Below, in pieces: positions 9,901-21,614 of a stretch of 64,000 nt of DNA. The DNA is from Trachythela sp. YZ-2020 (Eukaryota; Cnidaria; Anthozoa; Malacalcyonacea; Clavulariidae). Made by a program: the position numbers and the translations under genes. Numbering within the stretch: position 1 is the stretch's first letter; every line of letters begins with the position of its first letter. Location: positions 558,001-622,000 of the forward strand of contig JADLSH010000061.1 of assembly GCA_016169945.1 (NCBI GenBank). Reading direction: 5' to 3'. The notes beneath the pieces are model-generated. The model saw nothing but the letters and a program-made list of their open reading frames with translations, was not told the DNA's origin and did not search any database.

Positions 9901-12900
9901 TACAGGTATTCAGGAAGCTTGAGTACGGGTTTGGTTTTCAATGCCAACAAAAGTGACATGCTTTTAAAAGGTGGAGCACAAGAATGGTATTCTCTAAAGA
10001 ATACTGTGAAGCAACACATTACCTGTACAAGTAGCCAAGTTCATTTCGAAGCACTGCAGGTGAAAGGATGATTTTAAAAGAATCTATACCCTTTGGAATA
10101 ATTTTATGTATTTTTGTTTTGCTACAGTAAAATACAGCAAGATTTGTTCATCAGATTTTATTTCACATTTTAGTATGCTGATCGTCTAAAAAAACGACGC
10201 CACCGTGTGACGAAAGTTACAGAAAATTTAGTGAGAGTTGCACTCAATACAGTGCTAACAAAATGTGCTGGCCAACACTACGAGACGAATATATCTTGTC
10301 ATATATCTACCGGCAGTGACATGGGGAACATAGGGCATAGTAGAAAGCAGTTTCTTGAGATACTCCGCGCTTCTGAGATCTGGCTTGATACAAAAGCAGC
10401 AAAATACTTAACAACCCCCCTGGTCTCCACATCATTACCTCCTCATTTTTATGTGTCCGCAGACAAGTCAACAGTTCATCGTGTGACAAATCAAGCCATT
10501 GTTGTCTGTCCAATGATTGATGGTAAACGACAAGCAATCCCGGTTCAAGCTCCTTGTGTGTATGACCTTGAAGACGTTGATGATGGAATCACTGAAGCAA
10601 CAGCAGATAAACTTGCTGACAACGTGTATGATACAATCAATTCAACATATAGCATCGGAGATGACGCACTTGCACAGTCATGGCAAGGTACTGTATGTGA
10701 TGGGCAATACCAAGCAAACATGTTTGGGAAAAAACTGAATAAGTTGCTGAAAAAGAAAGATCCTGTTTTTGACCGAGTCATATGGGACCCACCACATTCA
10801 GTTCATCTTGCAGCAGATGATCTTCTTTCTGGAAAAAGTGGAAATTCGTCTGAATTTTTTTCACGCTTGGTATCACGAAGTTCAAGGATTCATCAGATAT
10901 TTAATCGTGGCAAAATGTTTGCCTTAGCAAAGAGCCAAGCAGTCCAGTCAAAATGTAAGCGACTTCTTGTAACCAGTAGGACTTGCTCTACACGATTTTT
11001 TACATCTCAATACCATGAGTTTGAGAAGTTGATGACCTCATTGCCTGTGTACATCGAGACGTTTAGAGAAAACAAGTATAACCAAGTCAAGGAGTATGAA
11101 ATAGCTGGTAAAGACTTTGTTATTGACATGTGTGGCACGTTAGACGTAATGCGACCAGCAATTGAGATGCTTGTTAGATTGCAAGATTTACAAGTCCCAA
11201 TTTGGAAAATATGTGTGTGGTCTCCGAAGGTCATAAGTGAGTTAAGCAACGTAGCGGCGCTAAGTTTGACCAAACCCGCCAAGCAATTTGGCCATCTTGA
11301 TGGCTGCATGGAAGACATCCGCAAAGGAAAATACAAGGGGGTTAAATTGGTTCCAGGCTGGCTGCTTGTAGGAACAGGAAAAGATGAAAACCAAGAAACT
11401 GTATACAAGTGGATGGTTAGAGACCAGAAGGATTGTGAAAAAGACCTCAAGCAATTGGCTTTGGATCTGACAGAATGTCTCGAATCACGATATGAACGAA
11501 GTGTTACACAGATGCAAGAGTATTTGACATCGTTAGATCTCGACTGCCTTGTAGAGCATCTATGCGGAGAAAGGTAGTTGTTAATAATATCAGTGATCCT
11601 TACATAGTTATTTACTTTGAATCGTGTTCTGCCGTTTCCTCATTACCAGTTTACCACTCACCATCAATTGTAATCACTTACCAATTGTATTTTCTGTTTC
11701 AATAGGTCAGCCACAGGGCATGTCAAAATTGACGAAGCCAAGTTAGAAGAATATGGAATGGAAGAATTTTCCAATTTCTTTGCTCATGTTTGTAAAATGC
11801 CTCATGTACAGCATCTGTCCTGCGAGGATGGCCTGATTTTCAATCCGAAACTAAGTCATGTCATGCATCGCCGTTTGAAAACCGCACTTAAGGATTTTAT
11901 ATGGCTGCAACAATTTCGAGATGTAATGAGCCGATGGTTTTCAGTTATAAATGCTGCTACTGGAAAGATTACTGGTTCTCTGGATTCTGAAAAATTGGGA
12001 GTTTTAACCAGCATGACTACTGTGGGCAAAATCTTCCCGCCAAGTACATATCATCTTTGCAATTTGTATGAGATGAAATTTGAAAGTAAGACAGTCATTA
12101 CAATCCTTGACGAGGCTATGGTGTACAACTCTATGTATACAAATAGTGAGGTATACAACCTGATAGGAAAAGAAATGTGCATTGTCACTGATATTGCATT
12201 GGCAAAGGGTGGAACGGAGGCCATAGTGGAGAGTTTCTACTCAAGCATGGCTTCACAAGCAATGCAGGGAGGACAGTCAAATGAAGCGCTTGCACTCAGG
12301 TGAGTTATAAAATATAAAGTGTTGGAATACTCAGTATTCAATACTGTAAATACATTTGGTAAAAAATGAAGTACTTTTAAATAAAAGTCATTTGTGAATA
12401 TTTAAAATACTGTATATCGCTGTACTTGTAGGACCAAAATTGATTGGTGCTTTCCTAATATAATCCGGCTGGATTCAGCAGTGGAAGAGATAGCGGAAAT
12501 TTATATTCAGGGTGATAAGAAGAGAAAATTAAAGTCGCACAAATGTCCAGTTCTTGGTGACCGTGCTGCTTCTTATACAAACAGCAAAGTGGTTGATAGA
12601 CTTCAACATGAAGAAGTGAAACTACCATTCCTGGTTTGAAAATAATTGAAATTAAAATGCTAATACACTAGTCAATTGAAATCCCTTCCCCCCCCCTGAG
12701 ATGTACTACATATCATTATGTACAGGGTTTTAACAGAGTTTTGTATGTGAAATACAAAGTGCTGCAATGTCTCCAATTTTGCTACCCACAATTTTTCTAT
12801 CCACAATTTTGCTATCGGGAGCCCGGAGCCAGAAGGGGAGGGAGTCAATTGACTAGTGCATATACATATATATATTTCAAATGAGACATGCACGAAGTTT

Positions 12901-13244
12901 CTGTCAGGGCAACATATAAAAACGTTTATAGGCCTACTTATAATTTTCTTTGTAGTTTGTTTGTTGATCGGAATTTAGTAGTCTAAATTCCATGTATAGC
13001 TAACTCCGCTTTTGTGTTTAATAATAAAACTCAGCGTTAAAAATGGTACATTTGTGATTTCTACACTTTGTGTGTGACATCAATACATTTAATATAGCTA
13101 CGTCGTTTTATTTTTAACTGAATAAAATATACTTTTAAAAATGGCGTGTCAATTTGTCAATTTTCCTTGAAAAAAATATATTGGCGTGTCAAATTTCCTT
13201 GAAAAAATATATTGGCGTATCAGAAAACGGCGATTCCACTATGG
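6996..13244 (+). mobile_element. Complete autonomous-looking DNA transposon, 6249 bp
   Basis: The left end CCATAGTGGAATCGCCGT (6996) is repeated exactly in reverse complement at the right end (ACGGCGATTCCACTATGG, to 13244). The 8-bp sequence ACTGTTAT directly flanks both ends (6988-6995 and 13245-13252), so target duplication and ends are perfect. Just inside each end are multiple copies of a TTGGCGT(A/G) motif beside ATATATTGG, probable transposase-binding subterminal repeats. The interior carries one seven-exon gene (7971-12639) and a possible polyadenylation signal AATAAA at about 13023. Eight-bp duplications point to hAT or a related superfamily, but the CCATAG end differs from the usual C/TAGNG. 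Undamaged ends and an intact gene suggest recent, perhaps current, activity. Confidence 0.9.
7971..12639 (+). CDS. Putative transposase, seven exons, 1171 aa (hAT-like RNase H fold inferred)
   Basis: Exons are 7971-8121, 8392-8566, 8826-9659, 9906-10059, 10174-11573, 11706-12299 and 12432-12639. Every junction has GT..AG ends, phases match throughout, and the sum is 1172 codons including the stop. Three Cys/His modules precede the core: CKTCLGACH...CLNCF (residues about 14-48), CRICC...KRHDERRH (about 105-140, BED-like), and CKTC...HITCTSSQVH (about 355-435). The core has an aspartate in VSADKSTVH (about 535), another in VCDGQY (about 614), and WDPPHSVHLAADD (about 642-653). This resembles the D, D and [C/D]xxH signature of hAT transposases. 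A Lys-rich segment (RKRKAQ, KRRKV) may be a nuclear signal. The ATG at 7971 is the first in frame, but an upstream exon cannot be excluded. I do not recognize the exact family; function is inferred from position inside the inverted repeats. Confidence 0.75.
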
Positions 13245-13252
13245 ACTGTTAT

Positions 13253-14150
13253 AAATATTTTAAAATGGCTGCTTGAGTGCTTGTGTGAATTCTGCGCTAG
13301 AGTATAATGGAAATGATTCTGAAATCCGCTGAGATTTCGAACACGGGCGGCTAACACTGACCTATATACTACAGTGGAATATGGAAATTTCGGTCGGAAA
13401 AACGGAAGATGCAGGCTATTTGTTACGTACTAGTAACTAGGGTAAATTTTGAGTTTGTTTTTAGTTTTATAATTGTTTTGAGTTCTATTTCAAATCTCTA
13501 CAAATACGGCGGGTCCGCGAATGGCGCAGATTAGGCGCGCCATTGTCATTTTCCCGTCCGTGTTTTCACCACTACGTCCTGGTGTGAGTGGCTGTGTATG
13601 GCTTTGCTGTGGGAATACAGTCTAACACATCCAAACCGATTAAAACAACGGAAAAAGCTGCGCATTTTGAGACATTGTATTTTACTCCAGTTACGTATAA
13701 AGATCATCGCTGTCGTGATGTGCATACTTGCTTTGATATAAAGCAGACAAGTTGACTCACACAAATTTTGTATACACGGTAGAACGGATGCCTATAACTC
13801 GAAAAGTATGGCGTAAACGAAAAAGGTTTTTGTTCCTTTACTATTGTTCTACATTGTGGCAAAGTTTGGAAGGAATTGGATAAAACGTGCACGGTGCATT
13901 TCTCTTTTTGTCAGGACAATCTGAGAATATTTCATTCTGCGTAAAAGGCCAAAAGAGATTTCGCAGGGGTTTGCCGCTCCCTGTTGTGTGTTCTCCGCCC
14001 TCTGTTCTCACTTCAAACTGTAAGCCAATCAGATCGAACCTCATCAAAGTACTTTTGGCAAGGTGCTCTGGGCAAGGTGGTTCTGCGTCATTTATTGATT
14101 ATCTAGTTTGTTATAAGTGCGTAACAGGCAAAACATGCAAAAACATTAAA
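13253..14150. other. No gene seen
   Basis: This sequence was contiguous with the region left of 6988 before the transposon inserted. It is upstream of the minus-strand zinc-finger gene and might include its promoter. No clear exon or repeat was recognized. Confidence 0.4.
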
Positions 14151-14152
14151 AT

Positions 14153-14456
14153 ATGCTGGCAAAACGCAAATGTAGGCAGAGCAAAGCGAATAAGGAGCAA
14201 GCTACCTGTAAATCAGCAAAACGAAAATGTAGCAGAACTGTGGTGCGCGACCAGGAGCCAAGTGAGGATTCACCTGGAGCTGAAAGCAAAGACACTCTTC
14301 TTCAGGACATGAGAGCTATTGCGTATGTGCGTTACTTATTATTTACACTTTTCCTGTAACAGTTTTCTCAAACGCTGAACGAAACAATATTTCAAATGCA
14401 GATTCGACGGGACGAGTTTCGTAAAGAACCTTGAAACAAGCGTTGCTGACCGATAA
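14153..14456 (+). CDS. Possible small two-exon gene (about 74 aa), function unknown
   Basis: An ATG at 14153 opens a Lys/Arg/Cys-rich, acidic-tailed peptide (KRKCRQSKANKEQ ... SEDSPGAESKDTLLQDMRAI). A GTATGT donor follows 14322 and an acceptor (TTTCAAATGCAG) precedes 14402. Joining them keeps the frame and continues FDGTSFVKNLETSVADR to a stop at 14456. The basic-then-acidic composition could suit a nuclear protein, but there is no known domain. It may instead be the first exons of a longer, decayed gene or a chance frame. The intron is only 79 bp. Confidence 0.25.
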
Positions 14457-15860
14457 AAAAGAGGAAAACCTGCGAGACGAATACGCTACATTCATTACTG
14501 TCAATGGGCTCATGCATTGCTGGTATCAAGTAGAATCCAATACTAAAATGATCTTATTTGACTTGTTAGTGTGAGATAATTGCATGTGCATACATCATAT
14601 AATTTTCTATAACTTTTCAACAGCGTAAGAAAATTGGAGGGGGAGACGCTGAATATGGTTTTCCATGTCAAGTCCTAAATTTTATTAGGTATTGCCTCAG
14701 GTGATGTGAAAGGGGAAATTAGAGTGGTAAAATAGTGAAAAGCTTTCATATCAATGTAAAATTTTAGTTTTAGGTTACTGTAGCTTTTCAATTTATAAGG
14801 TAGCGGCTCAATAAAGGCGCGAATATGTACTACAGCTGTGCCATATATTTTGGCTGGCAAAGCACCGTATTTTACACGAGCTAAAAATACTTCGGATGCA
14901 GATAATCATCACGGCAGCTATATTCAAGATTTGTGTCTGTATAATATTATTGATTACCTCAGAATTGGCACAGCCTATAATTAAATATAATTTATATATA
15001 ACTCACTTTATGTCTTTATGATTTATTTTAGAATGCATTCCCTGTTTCTCTAAATGTGTTCTGTGAGGTACCGAACTTGCCACAAGCATAAATAGTATTG
15101 TGTAACATAATAGTCGAGTAGTGTGTCTGTTGAACTTTTCATTTCATGTTTCGCATGTAAAGTAAATATTTTGAGTGCAGGCTGCAAAACTTTTAGTTGT
15201 TTTTACATGTATATTACTATTATCTTTTATTTTCACATGCATGCACGTAAGCCGAAATTTGCCGTAAAAAAGGGCTATGGTTATAAGTAAAAACGAATTA
15301 CACTGTCTTCTGTCAGTCCTAAATATTGTTTGTTTTCTAGTTCAGCTTATAAAATAAAGTCGTATAGAAACGAAAAGCAACTAAGTCTTACATCATCTAA
15401 CCATTATTATTAATTATTTGAATATATAATAATTATGTAAAATATGTTGCTTTTTACTAAAGAACATGTAATGTCAAATATTATCGTGCAGGAACTGTTC
15501 GTTGAAGATAACCTAACTTTGCTTTACAGTACAATAGAAGTATTTACAATAAATAATTAAAGATTGTGTACATTTGTCCTTTATTTTACTTATGGTACAT
15601 AAAATAATGGCCAAAACTTGTCCACAACAGTCCGTTTCTGTAGCCTAGGAATTACCAGGACCACCTGTAGTGATGATTCCTACAGTGTGAAACAATGTTG
15701 TGGACAACTTTTTGTGGGATAAAAACTATTCTGTATTTGCTTTATATCTATAATCTATATTATATTGACCAGTCTTCAGTACTTCGTTCATACTTCGTGG
15801 ACTAAATCATGCACATTTATACTTGTATATGTATATATCCCCACAAAAGTATTTAGCATA
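14457..15860. other. No gene seen
   Basis: AT-rich non-coding sequence of about 1.4 kb. It contains an imperfect match to inverted CCACAACA/TGTTGTGGAC blocks near 15618 and 15695, possibly a small hairpin element, and nothing else recognizable. Confidence 0.4.
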
Positions 15861-15863
15861 GTG

Positions 15864-17765
15864 TTACATCTTACACTTTCTCTGTGTTTTTCTCCTTCCC
15901 TTCCCCTTTGTAGCAGGCAGACGTTTTCCACCATCACCATAGAATTCCTGTGATTTGTATTGAATCCCCTCTTTATGTACAAATCCATCAGCTTTGTTTG
16001 CCCCCTTCCGTTTATATTTCTTCCTTCGTTCCTTTACAGCTGACTTCTCTTTATACTCTGCGGACTTTCTGCCACGCATTCATCATTTTCTCATCTACAA
16101 ATAACCCTATTTTCGCCAGTAACTGCGCGTACGTGACTTCCACTCCGCTGTTGAACAGCAAACAGTCAAGACTCACAGCTAAGCTGGTCTCACGAGGAGA
16201 AGTGTACTGTTCTTTGGGGGCGAGTCCCCACATAACATGGTGTAGAGACTCGTTTGGGTTTTGTGTTGCGCACCTTTCACAACCGGCTAGAAAGTGCTCA
16301 TCATCCAGTCGGTCGAAAAGGGGTTTGATCACTTCGACGGGGTATGATCACTGGACAACAGTCATGCTGGGGGGTTTCCACAGTACTGGCATAATGGAAC
16401 AGTATTGCTTTCGTAGCCTTGGCCATGGCCTTTGCATTGCCTCTATTTTGGCGAATACAAAGACCATAGAAGCTTTGAATGGCGTCAATTCGTGCTATGG
16501 TAAGCCTACCTGCTCCACTCAAACCTTTTCCCTCTGCTAGATTTTTTCCTTTTAAAGAAATAGAATAAACTTGTGAGATTACTGTCACAAGTTTATACTA
16601 TTAAATTGCGCACATGCAAGATAAAACATTTCTTTACAACGCTAATAATAATAAAACAACAGAAATTTCGACACACAAACGCATGCTATTTTGTTTACTT
16701 TCAAACATGCAAGCCTGAGAAATGTTTTTAAATGTCATAAAACGTTAAACAATTGAACTTTTTCGTGCATATGAAATTCAATTCGAATTTGAAACATATA
16801 CTCTTAGTCTTAATTTCAAAGAGCATACCGACGCCTAGGAAAATTGTATGTGTATACCTGTATGCTTCGTACGAAAACATGCAGATTCCAACATATTTGC
16901 GTTTTAACACATAGATATACTGCAAAGTATACTGTAGTAAGAGTGCAGTAATTACCTTTGTAGTCACGGACAAGTGACCTCAAATATGTTCCCATTATTT
17001 TCGTAACATGGGCTATACAATCCACTTTCGGAATATACACCGTTTTGCCATATGGTTTTTCGATGCAAATAGTTGTAAGAGGAGGAATCCCCATCACCAA
17101 TGAATGGAATGTATCGCAACTTTCGCTTCTCGATAGATCTTCTATGCAGTTGTAATACTCCTGATGATTCCATAGCCTAAATTAGTATTGTTAGAGACAA
17201 TTAATTTTAAAACTAACAGATTACATTGCGTTTGATATAGGTAATTAATGCGTTATGATAAAGTAGGATTTTCTTACTTGCGCACTCCCTTCATGATTGA
17301 GTAAACAATTCGGCTCGTGTGTAATGTACCAAGATAGGTAATCTAGGCGACTCAATTCTCCTCTAGCTCTCTTTTCTTCTATTCCTTTGCAATGGTTACA
17401 TTCTCTCGTCAAGTAGGCAACATCCAAGACTTTTCCCGTGTCTTCCGAGACAGCAGCAACGAGACCATCTCGTGCAGACCAACCTCGCGAACTCCACGAA
17501 CAGTCGAAGCTGGCACTGACATCAACAACAGTTTCTCCCAATTCTTGATCTGTGGAGTCTGCTGCAACTTCGCCCACTGTTCTTTTAAGTTGTTTCAATT
17601 GCATAGAAACATGATTGAAATCCGCCTCGGCTAGATCCTGTACCTTTTCCTCAATTACTGTTATGTGTTTGTCGCAGGTGTAAACTGGCGTGAGACCGAG
17701 AAGACTAAAGCATTTTTGCGCAGCAGATCGTCCCTTTCCAATGGCCCGAAAAGCAACAACAGTTA
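15864..17765 (-). pseudogene. Mutator-like transposase, broken (three exons, frameshifts)
   Basis: The minus strand reads, in order: FRAIGKGRSAAQKCFSLLGL (near 17740); SASFDCSWSSRGW with a first catalytic Asp; TRECNHCKG...HEPNCLLNHEGSAQ; a GTAAGA donor after 17278; acceptor before 17176; YIPFIGDGDSSSY with a second Asp; KPYGKTVYIPKVDCIAHV; donor after 16956; acceptor before 16548; LTIARIDAIQSFYGLCIRQN; ATQNPNESLHHVMW; and a basic C-terminus. This is the order of the invertebrate Mutator-like transposase domain. A one-base frameshift lies between 17100 and 17060, a deletion with frame change near 16340, and another shift near 16060. It is therefore an inactive copy. No terminal inverted repeat was identified. 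Confidence 0.7.
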
Positions 17766-18103
17766 CTTATTCTCAGCGCTCTCACTCACTCCTGGTATTG
17801 AGATTGGGCAGCGACAGTCTCGACTCGCTAATGAACCCTATCCTAAATAAACGGCAGGGTTGGGTGGGACCATAACGAGACGAGACTGTGTCGTGGAACA
17901 GAAGGGAGCAAGCACAGTGAGAACAACAGCGTGAGGTTTGCCTGCTATAGTAAGCTAATCCGTGTCTTGGACAGAAATGAGACTGACCTCTTAGTTTTAT
18001 CTGTCTTTTATGCTTGAGTGAGACCGCTGAGAATAGTTACTTATTCTCAGCTCTCTCACTCACTCCTGGCATTGAGATTGGGCAGCGACAGTCTCTGTAA
18101 GAA
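17759..18103. repeat. 65-bp direct repeat pair
   Basis: The segment ACTTATTCTCAGCGCTCTCA ... GGGCAGCGACAGTCTC is present at 17762-17823 and, slightly changed, at 18037-18098. The first copy overlaps the upstream edge of the Mutator-like pseudogene. The open frames read through this region on the minus strand (to about 18487) have no recognized domain. Confidence 0.65.
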
Positions 18104-18667
18104 TGTCCTATGCACATATAACATAGGCTAAAAGAACAGCCCATTCTCAAAAGCACGGTAGAGCCTCTGCCATGCCCAATCTCAAAACCGAACGCTGAAC
18201 CTAATGACTGGTCGCTTTGAAATTGTTGCATAATTTCGTTCCACTGTTCTTTATGCTGGTGAAGTTCTCCGGCTACAAAGTGGTTAGGGTCACGAAACCC
18301 TAGTTGAGACATCGGCGAGAGCTGCGCCATCAAGCACGGACGTTACAAATTGTCGCGGAATATGGGCGTTATTTATCATCCTCTGGGCGTGATTAACACA
18401 TTTTGACCTATCGTACTTGATCCATGACACCGTGTTATAAGAGATACTCGTTGGATCAAAATTAAAGTTGATGTCTTTCCTAATCATGAAATGTGTGATA
18501 GGAGTCCTATTAAAAAAGGAAGGAAAAAGAAATTGAATAAAGGAATGGCCCAGGGGATGACAAACTCAGCCCCAGGTGTCCGAGAGGAAAACTTAGATTC
18601 CCTTTGAGAATGTCATCCCCAAGGAAAGAGAGAAAGATAAGGAGAAAATCGGCGTGATTTCTGCATA

Positions 18668-18972
18668 TGAGTATATGTCCTGAGCCAGATCAGTAATAAT
18701 TATGTCACAAATATCTTTCTGATCATTAATTCCCAGGGTCCAGCTCAGAGTATATGTCCTGCAGGGCAGACTAGGACCCAGCTATAGAGTATAATTATGT
18801 CCTAGCCGCCTTTACTCAGGATCCAGCTCAAATCCGCGCGGTAAAAGTATATGTCTTGGGCAGATTAGGACCCAGCTGTAAATCAGTATAAGTCCTAATC
18901 AACTTTCCTCAAGATCCAGCTTTTCAATTACGAGTATATGCCCTGGGAACCGCTCAGCACCCAGCTCATCGC
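18668..18972 (+). repeat. Degenerate tandem repeat, about six units of 40-80 bp
   Basis: Each unit starts with a form of GAGTATATGTCCTG and ends with a form of AGGACCCAGCT (near 18668, 18748, 18787, 18846, 18886, 18932). Unit length varies widely between these conserved ends. Non-coding. Confidence 0.6.
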
Positions 18973-19267
18973 AGACAAACCAAAATATAGAGCAGTTGTC
19001 ACACACTTCCATAATGCCACAAAGCATTGCTTGGTTTACTCTGTGTCATTCATTTTAGAATATAAGAATAGTGGTTGAGGACATTAACAAGAAAAAACTG
19101 GAAGCTAACTAGAAAACTTAACGGTTCACTTAGCTTCCAAGCTCTAAAATATTGTGTAAAATTGTAAATTCTATCTATATACTAATTATTTAAGAATTGT
19201 TATTTATGTATATATTTTTCTATTTAAGAGTGAAATAAAGTTGTATTATTGTATTATTGTAGAGTGT

Positions 19268-20045
19268 AACAAAGATTCGGCGATCTACCAGTTTCACCAA
19301 TAAAGGGCATGCCACATTTACTGCATGAAATACAGTAGATGAGAGGAATTGCATGTGAAATGGTGCTCAATAGTGTATTTAGATTTTTGTGCCGAAATTG
19401 CAGTGGAAGAATCCACATACTTACAGGTTTTACACAGCCTCACTGCACAAGAAAACGTGCCATAAGGTGAAGACGAATCCTGTAGAGTGCTGTAGACTAG
19501 GGTTTCACAGATATTTTTACTATGTTGAAGCAAGATTAAGGGATAATCGGTGAAAATGGAAGATGTTTCATGGTCGCAAGATATGAAAATTCTTCCTAAT
19601 GATATCCTTATCTTTGAGATTGAAGGGATGGTAACTGAGAACTAGGGGTATTTTTTTGTTGGGAACATTAGACACAGGGTCTCTAAAGGTTTCGAATCGG
19701 GGAATATTGGAGGCCTTCGAAAAGGCAGTATCGTAGAGAGGGATTGGATAACGGCGTTGGACAAAAAAGTTTCTCATTTCCTGAATTTTGGTATGGAAGT
19801 CCTTATCGATCTTCACTGCAAATGCGGCGAAAGCGAAGGAACCGAGAGAAGGGAATAGACCTTTTAGTGTGGTTGAGGTGGAAAGAGGTAAAAAGAAGAT
19901 AGCTATGGGGGTCAGTCGGCTTGTAGTACACATGAGTGACAAGTCTATGGCCATTGATAGATACAAGTATATCTAAGAACGATACACTGATCTCACTGAT
20001 CTCCCACGTAAACTGGAGTGCTGGGTTCAGTTTTTTGTCCAACAC
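19268..20045 (-). pseudogene. Penelope-like element fragment, inverted copy (RT end to GIY-YIG start)
   Basis: Read on the minus strand from 20045: FTWEISEISVSFLDILVSI, THVYYKPTDPHSYLLFTSFH and SIPFSRFLRFRRICSEDR are the characteristic end of a Penelope-type reverse transcriptase. The linker that follows (PLVLSYHPF), CKTCKYV and FTCNSSHL lead into the GIY-YIG endonuclease domain. A frame change lies near 19560 and the endonuclease is truncated. The copy ends at a GCCGAATCTTTG motif (reverse complement near 19272-19285) that also ends the plus-strand copy. Confidence 0.65.
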
Positions 20046-21086
20046 GGTTATCCAACCCCTCTCCTAGATACTGCCTTTTCAAAGGCCTCCAATATTCCTC
20101 GATCCGAAACCCTTAGAGATCCTGTGTCTAATGTTCCCAACAACAACAAACCCCTAGTTCTCGGTTATCATCCCTTCTATTTCAAAGTAAGGGATGTCAT
20201 TAGAAAGAATTTTCATATCTTGAAAAACGACCCTGAAACATCTTCCATTTTCACCGATAATCCCTTAGTCTCGTTTCGACAAAATATCCGTGAAACCCTA
20301 GTCCCCAGCTCTCTACCACAGGACTCGTCGTCACCTAATGGCATGTTTCCTTGTGGTCTGAAACTGTGTAAAACTTGTAAGTATATAGATTATTCCACTG
20401 CAATTTTGGCGCCAAAATCTAAGTACACTATTAAGCACCATTTCACATGCGCCTCCTCTCATCTCATCTACTGTATTTCATGTAGTAAATGTGGCATGCT
20501 CTACCTTGGAGAAACTAGTAGATATTTAAGGTAAAATTTGGTGAGCATCGTCGTGCTGTCGCAAACAATGATGCTTAACAACCTGTTGCCAGGCATTCCA
20601 ACACTGGCAATAACAGTGTTTCAGATATGAAAGTTCGAGCTCTGTGTCCCATTTCTGGCAGCAATGATAGTCGCAAAAGGCAATAAATTCGTCTCATTTA
20701 CCAGCTTGGCGCCATTCATCCTCTCGGCATTAATGAGCGCTTCTCTTACATCTAACTCCTATCTGTTTATGCCTGCCATCAGCAGATACTCTACATCTCA
20801 CCTCATCTCATATATAGTTCCTTAATTTCTGTCTTTCTTGCTTTGTTCGCTTCTTCTTATATGCTAATATATTTTGTGGTGTGATTTACATATTTTGTTT
20901 ATAGTTTGTTTTGATTAAATCCATTTGATTGGATTATTTTTTATCACGTGATCGTATTGTATTCACTATACAAGCACATGTTTTTCCTCGACCTATTCTA
21001 CTAACTTCCAGACGAAACGTCGAAGTTTTTATTGTATTTTTCAGGTAGTTTTACACAAACGTCAACCGCCGAATCTTTGGTACTGT
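20041..21086 (+). pseudogene. Penelope-like element fragment, direct copy (linker, GIY-YIG, 3' end)
   Basis: From about 20046 the plus strand carries the same linker (DTAFSKASNIPR type, PLVLGYHPF), CKTCKYIDYSTA, FTCASSHLIYCISCSKCGML and the GIY-YIG core YLGETSRYLR, then out of frame FGEHRRAVANND and IHPLGINERFSYI. A stop codon replaces the expected Glu after SRKRQ, near 20683. The 3' flank includes CCAGACGAAACGTCGAAG, a relic of the hammerhead-like terminal motifs common in these elements, and ends with GTCAACCGCCGAATCTTTGG. The junction with the inverted copy is near 20040. Confidence 0.7.
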
Positions 21087-21089
21087 ATA

Positions 21090-21195
21090 CTGCATGTATT
21101 TCATAGGTCTCCACGTATATTGCATATATTTCATAGGACCCTACTAATATTACATGTATTTCATAGAACCCTGCCTATATTGCATGTATTTAATA
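21090..21195 (+). repeat. Tandem repeat, about 35 bp x 3-4
   Basis: TTGCATGTATTTCATAGG with small changes recurs about every 35 bp (TGCATGTATTTCATAGGTCT, ATTGCATATATTTCATAGGA, ATTACATGTATTTCATAGAA, ATTGCATGTATTTAATATTG). Non-coding. Confidence 0.7.
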
Positions 21196-21614
21196 TTGGC
21201 TAGTTGGCCACATGAATATTTCACATATTAATTGATTTCATGTGCGATTTGATTGAATTTGTATGAAGCAGAGCCTTTGACATATGAATTAAAATCACAA
21301 ATTTTATTTTATTTTACGCGCGCAAGTTTCACAAATGAATTGGAAATTTAATTGCACATATGGAATTTCCAACCGCCAATTACTCAATTCAACAAGCGTA
21401 TTGTATGTTTGGTATTACCTTTTCGTTAGCCATAATCGAAGATTAAGAATTTTCACTGGATTGAATAACTGAGAATTTTATCATGTCAATCTATTGGTAT
21501 TTGACTGATCAAAAGAGCTAACCATTGGCTTCTTGAATCACTTAACCTGGCGACACCAATATGGCGATTGGTCCAAAAGATAGAAATTAGGTTAAACGAA
21601 ATATTGATGATGGG

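Noticed and set aside
18037..18487. DIRS-like or other transposon protein
   Set aside because: The phrase FVAGELHQHKEQWNEIM loosely recalls DIRS-type sequences, but no further motif supports it.
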